Shown here: positions 55,625 through 64,000 of the stretch, piece by piece
How the letters are laid out: every line of letters begins with the position of its first letter
How positions within the stretch are numbered: the stretch's first letter is position 1
NCBI RefSeq assembly: GCF_023556335.1
Contig: NZ_JAIKTS010000003.1
Location: forward strand, 311,670 to 375,669
Origin: Stenotrophomonas mori
Lineage (GTDB): Bacteria; Pseudomonadota; Gammaproteobacteria; Xanthomonadales; Xanthomonadaceae
Reading direction: 5' to 3'
Length of the DNA: 64,000 bases
Notes under the pieces: model-generated
Told to the model about the DNA's origin: nothing
The model's database searches: none
What the model saw: only the letters and a program-made list of their open reading frames with translations
Position numbers and translations under genes: made by a program

Positions 55625-56500
55625 TCAGGCGTCCATCGCTTCGGGCAGCTCGTGCCCGCAGCGGTTGCAGTAGCGCGCATCCGGGTCGTGGCCTTCGTGG
55701 CCGCAGACGATGCAGCCGCGGTCGTCATGGCGGCGCCGGCCGGCCTCGGCGCGGCGCATGCCGTTGGCCAGCTCGGCGGTGTAGATGCCGGTCGGCACGG
55801 CGATGATGCTGTAGCCGATCAGGATCAGCACCGAGGTGACGAAGCGTCCCAGGGTGGTCTGCGGCACGATGTCGCCGAAGCCGACCGTGGCCATGGTCAC
55901 CACCGCCCAGTACATGCTGGCGGGAATGTTGCTGAAGCCGTGGCCGGGGCCCTCGATCACGTACATCAGCGAGCCGGCGACAATGGCGATGGTGACCACC
56001 ATCGACAGGAACAGCAGGATCTTGCGGCGGCTGCGCCACAGGGCCGCCAGCAGCACGCCGCTTTCCTCGATGTAGCGGGTCAGCTTGAGGATGCGGAACA
56101 CCCGCAGCACGCGCAGCGCGCGCACCACCAGCAGGCTCTGCGCGCCGGGCAGCAGCAGCGACAGGTAGGTGGGCAGGATCGCCAGCAGGTCGATGATGCC
56201 CCAGATGCTCAGGGCGTAGCGCAGCGGGCGCCGCACCACCACCAGCCGGAACACGTACTCGGCGGTGAACAGCACGGTGAAGCCCCACTCCACCACGTAG
56301 AACCAGGACGCCCAGGCGGCGTGGATGTGCTGCACGCTGTCCAGCATGACCACCAGGACGCTGGCGATGATGGCGTAGACCAGCAGCAGGTCGAAGCGCC
56401 GCGACGGCGGCGTGTCGCTGCGGTAGATGATGTCGAACCAGCGCCGGCGCCAGCCGGTTTCCGAGGCGGGGTTCAGCTGCGGGGTCGAGAAAAGGCGCAT
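55625..56500 (-). CDS. Voltage-gated-type potassium channel with C-terminal zinc ribbon
   Basis: The 291-residue protein has six transmembrane segments: S4 with VVRALRVLRVFRILKLTR (about 125-142) and a pore with selectivity filter TVGFGD at 205-210. Its C-terminus carries a two-CxxC zinc ribbon, CIVC at 263-266 and CNRC at 278-281. The ribbon is unusual for a channel; it could be a metal or redox sensor. The ATG at 56500 is chosen; an ATG at 56509 is possible. It is divergent from argD, with 76 bp between start codons. Confidence 0.9.
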   Translation of the reverse strand: MRLFSTPQLNPASETGWRRRWFDIIYRSDTPPSRRFDLLLVYAIIASVLVVMLDSVQHIHAAWASWFYVVEWGFTVLFTAEYVFRLVVVRRPLRYALSIWGIIDLLAILPTYLSLLLPGAQSLLVVRALRVLRVFRILKLTRYIEESGVLLAALWRSRRKILLFLSMVVTIAIVAGSLMYVIEGPGHGFSNIPASMYWAVVTMATVGFGDIVPQTTLGRFVTSVLILIGYSIIAVPTGIYTAELANGMRRAEAGRRRHDDRGCIVCGHEGHDPDARYCNRCGHELPEAMDA

Positions 56501-56576
56501 GCCCGGCATTGTGCCGCAGACCGCGCAATTGGGAGACAATGGCCGTTCATTTCCCCCCAACCCTTACTGGAACGCC

Positions 56577-57803
56577 ATGACCGCTGTCGCCGAGCCGTTG
56601 TTGTCCCTGTCCAAGTACTACCTGCCGGTGTACCGGCCCCGCCAGCTGGTGCTGGAGCGCGGCCGCGGCGCGCGCCTCTGGGACACGCAGGGGCGCGAGT
56701 TCATCGACCTGGCCGCCGGCATCGCGGTGTGCAGCCTGGGCCACGACAATCCGGAACTGAAGGCGGCGCTGCTGGCCCAGGCCGACAAGCTCTGGCACAC
56801 CAGCAACATGTTCTACAGCGAGCCGCCGCTGCAGCTGGCGCAGGCGCTGGTGGACGCGTCGCGCTTCGCCACGCGGGTGTTCCTGTGCAACTCCGGCGCC
56901 GAGGCCAACGAGGCGGCCATCAAGCTGGTGCGCAAGTGGGCCGCCACCCAGGGCCGGCCGCCGGAGAAGCGCGTCATCCTCACCTTCCGCGGCAGCTTCC
57001 ATGGCCGCACCTTGGCCACGGTGACCGCGACCGCCCAGCCCAAGTACCAGGAAGGCTACGAGCCGCTGCCGGGCGGTTTCCGCTACGCCGATTTCAACGA
57101 CGTGGCGCAGCTCGAGGCGGCGATGGCCGCGGGCGACGTGGCCGCGGTGATGTTCGAGCCGGTGCAGGGTGAGGGCGGGGTGATGCCGGCTTCGGCCGAC
57201 TTCATGCGCCGTGCCCGCGAGCTGTGCGACCAGCATGGCGCGCTGCTGGTGCTGGACGAGATCCAGGTCGGGATGGGCCGCACCGGCGAGCTGTTCTCGC
57301 ACTGGAACTGGGGGGTGACCCCGGACATCGTCAGCCTGGCCAAGGCGCTGGGCGGCGGCTTCCCGATCGGCGCCATGCTTGCCGGGCCCAAGGTCGCCGA
57401 GGTCATGGGCGCCGGTGCGCACGGCACCACCTTCGGTGGCAACCCGCTGGCCGCGGCGGTGGCCCGCGAGGCCCTGCGGATCCTGTCCTCCGAGGCGATC
57501 AAGGCCAACGTGCAGCGCCAGTCGGCCGCGCTCAAGGCCGGGCTGGAGGCCATCGGCACCGAGTTCGGCGTGTTCGAGCAGGTGCGCGGCATGGGGCTGA
57601 TGATCGGCGCGGTGCTCAAGCCCGAGTACGCCGCGGACATCGGCGTGCTGTTGGACCTGGCCGCCGAGAAGCAGGTGCTGATCCTGCAGGCGGGCACCCA
57701 GGTGCTGCGCTTCGTGCCGCCGCTGAACATCACCGACGAAGAGCTGGCCGAAGGCCTCAAGCGCGTGCGCGAAGCGATCGCCGCCTACATGGCCGCGCGC
57801 TGA
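56577..57803 (+). CDS. argD: Acetylornithine aminotransferase family enzyme
   Basis: This PLP-dependent enzyme transaminates N-acetylornithine in arginine synthesis and often also N-succinyl-LL-DAP in lysine synthesis. The 408-residue protein has LAAGIAVCSLGHDNPEL, FLCNSGAEANEAAIKLVRK, FRGSFHGRTLATVTAT, FEPVQGEGG, LDEIQVGMGRTG and the PLP lysine K256 in SLAKALGGG. The ATG at 57577 minus 1000, that is 56577, follows a CTGG upstream; no strong ribosome site. 4-aminobutyrate or other class III aminotransferases are alternatives, but the motifs fit ArgD best. Confidence 0.92.
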   Translation: MTAVAEPLLSLSKYYLPVYRPRQLVLERGRGARLWDTQGREFIDLAAGIAVCSLGHDNPELKAALLAQADKLWHTSNMFYSEPPLQLAQALVDASRFATRVFLCNSGAEANEAAIKLVRKWAATQGRPPEKRVILTFRGSFHGRTLATVTATAQPKYQEGYEPLPGGFRYADFNDVAQLEAAMAAGDVAAVMFEPVQGEGGVMPASADFMRRARELCDQHGALLVLDEIQVGMGRTGELFSHWNWGVTPDIVSLAKALGGGFPIGAMLAGPKVAEVMGAGAHGTTFGGNPLAAAVAREALRILSSEAIKANVQRQSAALKAGLEAIGTEFGVFEQVRGMGLMIGAVLKPEYAADIGVLLDLAAEKQVLILQAGTQVLRFVPPLNITDEELAEGLKRVREAIAAYMAAR

Positions 57804-58248
57804 CGCAGGCATGCGTGTTCTGCGCCCTCCTGGCCGGCGAGCTGCCGGCCAGGAAGGTGTGGGAGGACGCGCAGGTGGTGGCCTTCATGGACCCGCGCCG
57901 AGCCGTGCGCGGGCACGTTCTGGTGGTTCCCCGGCAGCCCGCCGGAACCCTCTGCGTGCTGGACGAAGCCCTTGCGGGGCAGGTGATGCGCGGGCGTCGC
58001 GCGACACGCTCGCACCGGACGGGTTCAACCCGTGGCCGGCCAACGGCGAAGCCGGCGGACAGGCAGTGCCGCATGTGCATCTGCATGTACAGCCGCGCAG
58101 GCAGGGAGACGGCCTGCTGGAGGTCTATCCGCGGGACGTGCCGGCGCCATCGACGATGGCGCACCTGGAGCCGTTGGCGGCACGGCCGCGCAACGCGCTG
58201 GGCGGCGGTTCACAGCAGGTGCCAGCGCCGCAGCACGCGGCGCAGTGA
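57800..58248 (+). pseudogene. HIT-family hydrolase gene, frameshifted
   Basis: The first part, from CVFCALLAGELPARKVW to LDEALAGQVM, has the standard HIT N-terminus. The second part, with DGFNPWPANGEAG and the HVHLHVQPR histidine triad, is in a different frame. The junction near 57990-58000 lacks about eight codons as well as the frame. Both halves are otherwise well preserved, so the mutation looks recent or is a sequencing error. The start is unclear (a GTG at 57815 or a CTG at 57800 right after argD). The end overlaps the HAD gene on the other strand. Confidence 0.78.
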
Positions 58249-58806
58249 TTGGGTGTGGTGCGCGGTGTCGGCATGCAGGCCGGCGCTGCGCGCGCCCTGC
58301 ACGTGGCGGAACAGGTGGTCGACGAACAGGCTGCGTGCCGGCCCGCAGCCGAGCCGCGCGCAGGCGGCCAGGTAGATCCGTGGATCGGGCTTGCGCACGC
58401 CGAGCTCGCCACTGCCCAGGACCGTCCAGCCGGGCAGCAGCGCGCTGATCGCGGCCACGCTCAATGGCCCGTTGTTGGTCAACACCGCGATGCGGACGCC
58501 GGGGCGCAGCCGCTCCAGCAGGGCGAGGGTGTCGCGGCGCAGGCGGCTGGCGCCGCAGCGCGCGGCCTGCCAGTCGGCGGCCACCAGGTGGCTGCCGAGG
58601 CGCCCGTTCAACGACTGCAGCAGGGCCTCGCCGGGCAGTGCGCCGCAGGCATGTGCCCGTTCCAGTCCGTCGCCGCGCAGGGCCTGGTCCACGTCGGCCG
58701 CGCTGCGGCCGGCGGCCTGTGCCAGTCCCTGCAGGTGGCGGCGATGGTCGTAGTCGGCCAGCAGGCCGTCGAAATCGAGCAGCAGGGCCTGCGGGGCAGG
58801 GGTCAT
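58210..58806 (-). CDS. HAD-superfamily phosphatase
   Basis: The 198-residue protein has the HAD nucleophile motif LLLDFDGLLADYD (Asp11 and Asp13), an alpha-helical cap, VLTNNG (motif II), GVRKPDPRIY with the motif III Lys, and SLFVDHLFRHVQGA in the place of the usual VDD-x-x-x-N motif IV. Only the first Asp of motif IV is kept. Substrate is unknown; small-molecule phosphatases of the beta-phosphoglucomutase type are the nearest. Its 3' end overlaps the HIT pseudogene's 3' end by about 40 bp. Confidence 0.85.
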   Translation of the reverse strand: MTPAPQALLLDFDGLLADYDHRRHLQGLAQAAGRSAADVDQALRGDGLERAHACGALPGEALLQSLNGRLGSHLVAADWQAARCGASRLRRDTLALLERLRPGVRIAVLTNNGPLSVAAISALLPGWTVLGSGELGVRKPDPRIYLAACARLGCGPARSLFVDHLFRHVQGARSAGLHADTAHHTQSLRRVLRRWHLL

Positions 58807-58876
58807 CGCGGCGGCCGGCGGCCGCGGTGCGCCGCCTGGCGGGCAGCGTACGCGGCGGCGTCGTGGCGGCGCGGCA

Positions 58877-60175
58877 TCACCCTGCGGCGACCACCCTGAA
58901 GGCGCCGCGCGCGGCGTCCAGCGTGGCATCGATCACGGCGTCGTCGTGGGCGCTGGACAGGAAGCCGGCCTCGTAGGCCGACGGCGCCAGGAACACGCCG
59001 CGCTCGAGCATGGCGTGGAAGAAGCGGTTGAAGGCGGGGATGTCGCAGGCGGTGGCCTGGGCGTAGGTCTCGACCTTCTCGTGGCTGAAGAACAGGCCGA
59101 ACATGGCCCCCACGCAGGTGGTGGTGACGGTGACCCCGGCCTCGCGCGCCGCCGTTTCCAGCCCTTCGCACAGGCGTGCGGTACGGGCGGCCAGGGTGGC
59201 GTGGAAACCGGGTGCCTGGATCAGCTCCAGCATGGCCAGGCCGGCTGCCATCGCCACCGGGTTGCCGCTGAGCGTGCCGGCCTGGTAGATCGGCCCGGCC
59301 GGGGCGATCTGGCTCATCAGCTCGCGGCGGCCGCCGTAGGCGCCGACCGGCATGCCGCCGCCGATGACCTTGCCGAAGGTGCTCAGGTCCGGGGTGACGC
59401 CGTAGTGCGCCTGCGCACCGCCCAGCGCCACGCGGAAGCCGGTCATCACTTCATCGAAGATCAGCAGCGTGCCGTGCCGGGTGCACAGGTCGCGCAGATG
59501 CTGCAGGTAGCCCTCGCGCGGCGGGATGCAGTTGGCGTTGCCGACCACCGGTTCGATGATCAGCCCGGCGATCTCCGCGCCCTGCTGCTCGAACAGTGCG
59601 GTGGCGGCGTCGAAGTCGTTGAACGGCAGGGTGAGGGTGAGCTCGCTCAGGCCGGCCGGCACGCCCGGCGAGGTCGGCACGCCCAGGGTCAGCATGCCGC
59701 TGCCGGCCTTGACCAGGAACGAATCGCCATGGCCGTGGTAGCAACCCTCGAACTTGACGATCTTGCCGCGGCCGGTGGCGCCACGGGCCAGGCGGATGGC
59801 CGACAGCGTCGCCTCGGTGCCGGAGTTGACCATGCGCACCATCTCGCACGACGGCACCAGACGGGCGAGGGTCTCGGCCATGGTGACCTCGGCCGCGCAC
59901 GGCGCGCCGAACGACAGGCCGTTGCCGATGGCGCGCTGCACCGCGTCACGCACGGCGGGGTGGTTGTGGCCGACGATCATCGGTCCCCACGAGCCGACGT
60001 AGTCGACATAGCGGTTGCCGTCCACGTCGTGCAGGTAGGCGCCGTCGGCGCGCTCCACGAAGAACGGCTCGCCGCCGACCGACTTGAACGCGCGCACCGG
60101 CGAATTGACACCGCCGGGCAGCAGCTGCTGCGCGCGGGAGAACAGGGCGTGGGAACGGTCGTGATTCAGGGCCAT
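58877..60175 (-). CDS. hemL: Glutamate-1-semialdehyde 2,1-aminomutase
   Basis: HemL makes 5-aminolevulinate for haem from glutamate-1-semialdehyde with PLP/PMP. The 432-residue protein has [71 protein letters not shown] and the PLP Lys269 in [18 protein letters not shown]. The ATG at 60175 gives MALNHDRS, a good start. The gene is 70 bp upstream of the HAD gene on the same strand and divergent from the dipeptidase. Confidence 0.98.
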   Translation of the reverse strand: MALNHDRSHALFSRAQQLLPGGVNSPVRAFKSVGGEPFFVERADGAYLHDVDGNRYVDYVGSWGPMIVGHNHPAVRDAVQRAIGNGLSFGAPCAAEVTMAETLARLVPSCEMVRMVNSGTEATLSAIRLARGATGRGKIVKFEGCYHGHGDSFLVKAGSGMLTLGVPTSPGVPAGLSELTLTLPFNDFDAATALFEQQGAEIAGLIIEPVVGNANCIPPREGYLQHLRDLCTRHGTLLIFDEVMTGFRVALGGAQAHYGVTPDLSTFGKVIGGGMPVGAYGGRRELMSQIAPAGPIYQAGTLSGNPVAMAAGLAMLELIQAPGFHATLAARTARLCEGLETAAREAGVTVTTTCVGAMFGLFFSHEKVETYAQATACDIPAFNRFFHAMLERGVFLAPSAYEAGFLSSAHDDAVIDATLDAARGAFRVVAAG

Positions 60176-60322
60176 GGCGGAAAAGAAAAAGCGGGGGGAC
60201 GGGGCCATTGTCCGCTTTCGCGGCGGGCGCTGCCATGCGCCGGGGAATCCATGACCAATGGCCTGCATGGCGCCGCGGCGCGCATGCAAGAATGCGGTGT
60301 GATCCGACCCGAAGGGAGAGCC

Positions 60323-61597
60323 ATGAAGTTCCATCCGACGTTCAAGACCGGTGCGATGGCGACGGCGCTGTTGCTGGCCTTCGCCACCACGGTGCAGGCC
60401 GGCACCGGCCCGACCACGATTTCCGAGCGCGCCCGCGCCATCCAGGCCAAGGCGATCAACCTGGATACCCACCTCGATACCCCGGCGCTGTTCTCGCGGC
60501 CGGGCTGGAAGATCAGCGACCGCCACTCCTTCGAGCAGGACGGCTCGCAGATCGACTACCCGCGGATGGTCGAGGGCGGCCTGGACGGCGGCTTCTGGGT
60601 GGTCTTCACCAGCCAGGGCGAGCGCGATGCGCAGGGCGACCTGAAGGCGCGCGACGCCGGGCTCAAGCGCTTGTCGGAGATCCGCGAGATGGTCGCGGCC
60701 AATGCGGACAAGTTCGAGCTGGCGACCACCGCCGACGACGCCGCGCGGATCAAGGCGGCCGGCAAGAAGTCGGTCTACATCAGCATGGAGAACGCCTACC
60801 CGCTGGAACACGACCCCAGCCTGCTCAGCTTCTACTACAAGCAGGGGCTGCGGATGATCTCGCTGGCCCATATCAGCCACAACGACTTCGCCGACTCGGC
60901 CGGCATGGGCGTCGCCCCGGAAGGCGAGCACGGCGGGCTGAGCGACAAGGGCAAGGCGATGATCGCCGAAGCCAACCGGCTGGGCATCATCCTCGACCAG
61001 TCGCACGCGTCCAATACCGTGTTCGACCAGATGCTGGCGCTGAGCAAGGCGCCGATCATCCTGTCCCACAGCGGGGCCTACGACGTGTTCGCGCATTCGC
61101 GCAACATCGACGATGCGCGCATCCGTGCACTGGCCAGCAAGGGCGGTGTGATCCAGGTCAATTCGCTGGGCGGCTACCTGATCGACACCGGCGCCACCCC
61201 CGAGTACCGCGAGGAGATGCGCAAGGTCTACGCCGCCTTCGGCGGCCAGCGCCGGCTCAGCGACGCCGAGCGTGCCCAGGCCAAGGCGAAGATCGCCGAG
61301 CTCGACCGCAAGCATGGCATCCGTACCGCGGATTTCGACGACTACATGCGCCACCTGCTGCACATCATCGAGGTGGCGGGCTGGGAGCACGTCGGCCTCG
61401 GCGCGGACTGGGACGGCGGCGGCGGCGTGGAGGGCTACGAGGACATCACCGCGCTGCCCAAGGTCGTGCAGGCGCTGCTGGACGCGGGCTATGACGAGCG
61501 CCAGATCGGCGGCATCCTCGGTGGCAACACCGTGCGCCTGATCCGCGAGGTGCAGGCGCTGGCCGATCCGGAAGCGGTCAAGGCGGCGCTGGAGTAA
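60323..61597 (+). CDS. Membrane (renal-type) dipeptidase, secreted
   Basis: The 424-residue protein has a signal peptide ([15 protein letters not shown]) and the peptidase family M19 motifs. Metal ligands appear in [13 protein letters not shown] (His and Asp) and [11 protein letters not shown] (Glu), followed by LSHSGAYDV and [16 protein letters not shown]. Family members hydrolyse dipeptides in the periplasm or outside the cell. GGGAGAG precedes the ATG. It may recycle peptides together with murein recycling, though no operon partner is adjacent. Confidence 0.93.
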   Translation: MKFHPTFKTGAMATALLLAFATTVQAGTGPTTISERARAIQAKAINLDTHLDTPALFSRPGWKISDRHSFEQDGSQIDYPRMVEGGLDGGFWVVFTSQGERDAQGDLKARDAGLKRLSEIREMVAANADKFELATTADDAARIKAAGKKSVYISMENAYPLEHDPSLLSFYYKQGLRMISLAHISHNDFADSAGMGVAPEGEHGGLSDKGKAMIAEANRLGIILDQSHASNTVFDQMLALSKAPIILSHSGAYDVFAHSRNIDDARIRALASKGGVIQVNSLGGYLIDTGATPEYREEMRKVYAAFGGQRRLSDAERAQAKAKIAELDRKHGIRTADFDDYMRHLLHIIEVAGWEHVGLGADWDGGGGVEGYEDITALPKVVQALLDAGYDERQIGGILGGNTVRLIREVQALADPEAVKAALE

Positions 61598-61627
61598 TCC
61601 TCCCGCCGGGCGCTGTCCCGGCGGATG

Positions 61628-61652
61628 GCCCCTCTCCCGACGGGAGAGGGGC
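61628..61652. terminator. Hairpin after the dipeptidase gene
   Basis: GCCCCTCTCCC and GGGAGAGGGGC form an 11-bp stem with loop GAC, 31 bp after the dipeptidase stop. No T run follows, and this motif may be an extragenic repeat rather than a terminator. The following interval to the thiE stop holds nothing else that I can identify. Confidence 0.45.
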
Positions 61653-61798
61653 GCGGCCCGGATGGCCGCACCGGGCGCCGCCCCCGTCTGCCGGGGCGGA
61701 CGGCCCGGGGACGCCCCCGGGCCATGGTGGAACCGCGGGGAGGAGGATGCCGGCCACTTCCCGCATGGCGGGCGGGACAGGTGCGCGGGCCGGCCGCG

Positions 61799-62425
61799 CT
61801 ATGCGAAACAGGCCTGGTAGCCGCGCAGCGCGGCGACCGGGTCGTCGGCCTCGAACACGCCGCTGATCACCGCCAGCAGGTCCGCACCGGCGGCGACCAG
61901 CGGTCCGCTGTTGGCTGCGGTCAGGCCCCCGATGGCGACCCTGGGCACGCCCAGCGCGGTGCTGTCGCGCAACAGGGGCGTCGAGGCCCGGCGGGGCGTG
62001 GCCTTGCTGCGGCTGGGGAAGAATGCTCCGAAGGCGACGTAGCTGGCACCGGCCTGCACCGCGCGCTGCGCCAGTGCCAGCTGGTCGTAGCAGGAGGCGC
62101 CGACGATGGCGTCCGGGCCGAGCAGGGCGCGGGCGGCGGCGATGTCGCCATCGTCCTCGCCCAGGTGCACGCCGGCGGCACCGATGGCTGCGGCAAGGGC
62201 GGCATCGTCGTTGACGATCAGCGGCACCCCGGCGCTGGCGCACAGCAGCTGCAGCGCCGAGGCCTGGGCATGGCGGGCGGCGTCGTCGACCACTTTGTTG
62301 CGGTACTGCAGCCAGGTGGCGCCGGCGGCGAGCAGCGGGCGCACGCGGTCGAGCAGGCGCGCATCGTCGGTTTCGTCCGGGGTGATGAGATAGACGCCGC
62401 GGGCGGCAACTGCGGGATGGGGCAT
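61799..62425 (-). CDS. thiE: Thiamine-phosphate synthase
   Basis: ThiE joins HMP-PP and thiazole phosphate to thiamine phosphate. The 208-residue TIM-barrel protein has [24 protein letters not shown] (the family's RxK motif), [10 protein letters not shown] with metal-binding Asp, [10 protein letters not shown] and [11 protein letters not shown]. The ATG at 62425 starts [10 protein letters not shown]. No riboswitch is seen upstream, unlike thiC. It is divergent from rubredoxin, with 69 bp between starts. Confidence 0.95.
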   Translation of the reverse strand: MPHPAVAARGVYLITPDETDDARLLDRVRPLLAAGATWLQYRNKVVDDAARHAQASALQLLCASAGVPLIVNDDAALAAAIGAAGVHLGEDDGDIAAARALLGPDAIVGASCYDQLALAQRAVQAGASYVAFGAFFPSRSKATPRRASTPLLRDSTALGVPRVAIGGLTAANSGPLVAAGADLLAVISGVFEADDPVAALRGYQACFA

Positions 62426-62494
62426 GGGATGGCTACCTGTAGGGCGGCGGGAATGGGACAATCTGCGGCCGCTCCGTGTTGTTCCGATTATCCA

Positions 62495-62686
62495 ATGTCC
62501 GACGCTTCCAGCTCCACCCTGCGCACCTGGATGTGCGTTGTCTGCGGTTTCATCTACAGCGAGGCCGACGGCCTGCCCGAGGAGGGCATCGCGCCGGGCA
62601 CGCGCTGGGAGGACGTGCCCGATACCTGGACCTGCCCGGACTGCGGCACGACCAAGGACGATTTCGAGATGATGGCGCTGGACTGA
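62495..62686 (+). CDS. Rubredoxin
   Basis: The 63-residue protein binds one iron through four cysteines: [10 protein letters not shown] (C14 and C17) and TWTCPDCGT (C47 and C50). The length and the [20 protein letters not shown] middle part are typical. It carries electrons for alkane hydroxylases or oxidative-stress enzymes, none of which lies next to it. The ATG at 62495 has no obvious ribosome site. It is convergent with ppk2, with a 19-bp gap. Confidence 0.95.
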   Translation: MSDASSSTLRTWMCVVCGFIYSEADGLPEEGIAPGTRWEDVPDTWTCPDCGTTKDDFEMMALD

Positions 62687-62705
62687 AGCGCCGGCGGCGT
62701 GCGCC

Positions 62706-63485
62706 TCACGCGACCGGAAACGGTGGCCGCGGCGTGAGCCGGCCGTAGGTTTCCCGCGCCGGCGGGCCCGGCAGCGGCGGCAGGTCGATCAGCGGTTCGT
62801 CCACCCGGGTCTCCGGCAGCCGGTCGAGCAGGTCGCGGATCAGGGTCAGGCGGCCGCGCTTCTGGTCGTTGAAGTCCACCAGCGTCCACGGCGCGTGGGC
62901 GGTGTCGGTGGCGTCCAGCATCGCTTCGCGGGCCTCGGTGTAGGCGCGGTACTGGGTGCGCGACTGCAGGTCCACCGGCGAGAGCTTCCAGCCCTTGAGC
63001 GGATCGTCGCGGCGTTCGGCGAAGCGCTTTTCCTGCTGTGCCTGGTCCACGCACAGCCAGTACTTGAACAGCAGGATGCCGTCGTCGGCCAGCAGCTTCT
63101 CGAACACCGGTGCCTGCTGGAGGAAGGCACGGTACTGCGCATCGCTGCAGTAGCCCATGACCTTCTCCACGCCGGCGCGGTTGTACCAGCTGCGGTCCAT
63201 CAGCACGATCTCGCCGGCTGCGGGCAGGTGCGCCACGTGGCGCTGGAAGTACCACTGGGTGTCCTCGCGGTCGGTCGGCTTCGGCAGCGCGACCACCCGG
63301 CACTGGCGTGGGTTCAGGTGGCGGGCGATGTCCTGGATGGTGCCGCCCTTGCCGGCGGTGTCGCGGCCCTCGAACAGCACCAGCAGGCGTTGCCCGGCAT
63401 GCTGGACCCAGCGCGCCATCGCCGCCAGCTCCAGCTGCATCGGCGCCAGCAGGCGTTCGTAGTCCTTGCGTTTGAGTTTGTCCAT
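62706..63485 (-). CDS. ppk2: Polyphosphate kinase 2
   Basis: PPK2 uses polyphosphate to phosphorylate nucleoside di- or monophosphates. The 259-residue single-domain protein has Walker [13 protein letters not shown] near residues 39-50, then the lid [19 protein letters not shown] and Walker B-region [18 protein letters not shown]. It fits a class I enzyme (NDP phosphorylation), though class assignment from sequence alone is provisional. The ATG at 63485 is preceded by GGGAGGCACC. It adds to the window's set of PPi, polyphosphate and adenylate enzymes. Confidence 0.94.
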   Translation of the reverse strand: MDKLKRKDYERLLAPMQLELAAMARWVQHAGQRLLVLFEGRDTAGKGGTIQDIARHLNPRQCRVVALPKPTDREDTQWYFQRHVAHLPAAGEIVLMDRSWYNRAGVEKVMGYCSDAQYRAFLQQAPVFEKLLADDGILLFKYWLCVDQAQQEKRFAERRDDPLKGWKLSPVDLQSRTQYRAYTEAREAMLDATDTAHAPWTLVDFNDQKRGRLTLIRDLLDRLPETRVDEPLIDLPPLPGPPARETYGRLTPRPPFPVA

Positions 63486-63676
63486 GGTGCCTCCCGGTCG
63501 AGGTCCCCGAGCCTAGCGCAGGGCCTGCGCAGGCGCCGTCGAGGAGCGTCCGCGGTCGGGGCGCGGGCACCACCGGGGGCCGGGGAGGCCGGCGGCGCGA
63601 TGTTTCAGGCCGCGGTTTTCCTGTAATTTCCAGGGGTGGCGGGCGTGGTGCCCGGGATTGGACCAGGAGCAGTGCG

Positions 63677-64000
63677 ATGGGGCTTGTGCAGGCGGCAAAG
63701 GGAGCGGTCGGCGGCGTGCTCGCTGACCAGTGGAAGGACTTCTTGACGGTGCCGGACGGGCTGCCGGCGACGGCGGCGCTGTTCGCCGCGGTGCCGCGCG
63801 GCACCAACGCCGGCCGTGGCTCCAATACCGTCGGCTCCTCGAACATCATCAGCAACGGCTCGAAGATCGTGGTGCCGGAGGGCTATGGCCTGCTGCTGTT
63901 CCAGGACGGTGCGATCACCGGGTTCGTCGCCGAGCCGGGCGGCTACGAGTGGCGCTCGGACGACCCGAACGCGCAGTCGCTCTTCGCCGGCGACGGCCTG
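63677..64000 (+). CDS. SPFH/Band-7-domain protein (N-terminal part, runs off the window)
   Basis: The visible 108 residues begin MGLVQAAKGAVGGVLADQWK, the conserved start of the YdjI/virion-core-like SPFH family, followed by a beta-rich segment with IVVPEGYGLLLFQDGAITGF. Such proteins are cytoplasmic scaffolds with a zinc ribbon in the C-terminus, which lies outside the window. The start at 63677 has AGGAGC upstream. It is transcribed divergently from ppk2, 191 bp away. Confidence 0.82.
   Translation, partial: MGLVQAAKGAVGGVLADQWKDFLTVPDGLPATAALFAAVPRGTNAGRGSNTVGSSNIISNGSKIVVPEGYGLLLFQDGAITGFVAEPGGYEWRSDDPNAQSLFAGDGL

Noticed and set aside
57224..58375. A 383-codon frame spanning argD and the HIT gene
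   Set aside because: It is the out-of-frame reading of argD continuing into the first half of the HIT pseudogene, not a fusion protein.

Overview
This GC-rich window (about 70% G+C) reads as a chromosomal segment of a Xanthomonadaceae/Lysobacteraceae gammaproteobacterium (Lysobacter, Luteimonas, Pseudoxanthomonas or Stenotrophomonas-like). The evidence is a short 187-residue adenylate kinase between a pyrophosphate-dependent phosphofructokinase and mpl, a K+-independent proton-pumping pyrophosphatase, a large TonB-dependent receptor, and REP-type intergenic palindromes. No rRNA, tRNA, insertion sequence, prophage or CRISPR array was seen. The genus is inference.

Positions 1-2402 hold the start of a branched-chain amino-acid operon on the minus strand: promoter, 39-codon leader peptide with a Leu/Val/Ile run, terminator hairpin, ilvC, and ilvG running off the window. 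Next is a SARP/BTAD-type activator gene (2769-3647, plus strand). It converges on a 15-gene minus-strand operon (21834 down to 3742) encoding a type IV pilus-like machine related to MSHA and type II secretion. That operon encodes a secretin, two cytoplasmic ATPases, a GspF/MshG platform protein, GspL/PilMN-, PilO- and PilP/GspC-like inner-membrane proteins, and six prepilin-like proteins, one of them 1083 residues long. Most junctions overlap by ATGA. Direct GCGTAAG repeats with an 11-bp period lie upstream of its first gene and could be the activator's binding site. This operon is the least familiar system in the window and the best candidate for something undescribed.

Positions 22201-32826 carry a BCCT osmolyte transporter, a TPP riboswitch with thiC, a membrane-spanning winged-helix/beta-propeller regulator, an AraC-type regulator and a TonB-dependent receptor. 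The last two share a 13-mer upstream of their starts. Positions 33392-39770 group pyrophosphate and adenylate enzymes: ppa, hppA, pfp and adk, with two small secreted proteins between them; mpl follows.

Positions 41246-49539 form a catabolic block: an IclR regulator, a divergently transcribed cupin-like gene, and a plus-strand run of an MFS transporter, 4-oxalocrotonate tautomerase, dmpE, dmpF, dmpG and dmpH, ending with a DcaP-like porin. It converts 2-hydroxymuconate to pyruvate and acetyl-CoA, but no ring-cleavage dioxygenase or semialdehyde dehydrogenase is present. Two identical-half-site 17-bp palindromes sit in the divergent promoter region.

Positions 49627-64000 are housekeeping or miscellaneous: a Lon-N-domain protein, two REP arrays, a VTT-PAP2 fusion, a KdkA-like kinase, a lipoprotein, an SDR, a potassium channel with a C-terminal zinc ribbon, argD, a frameshifted HIT gene, a HAD phosphatase, hemL, a renal-type dipeptidase, thiE, rubredoxin, ppk2 and the start of an SPFH-domain gene.
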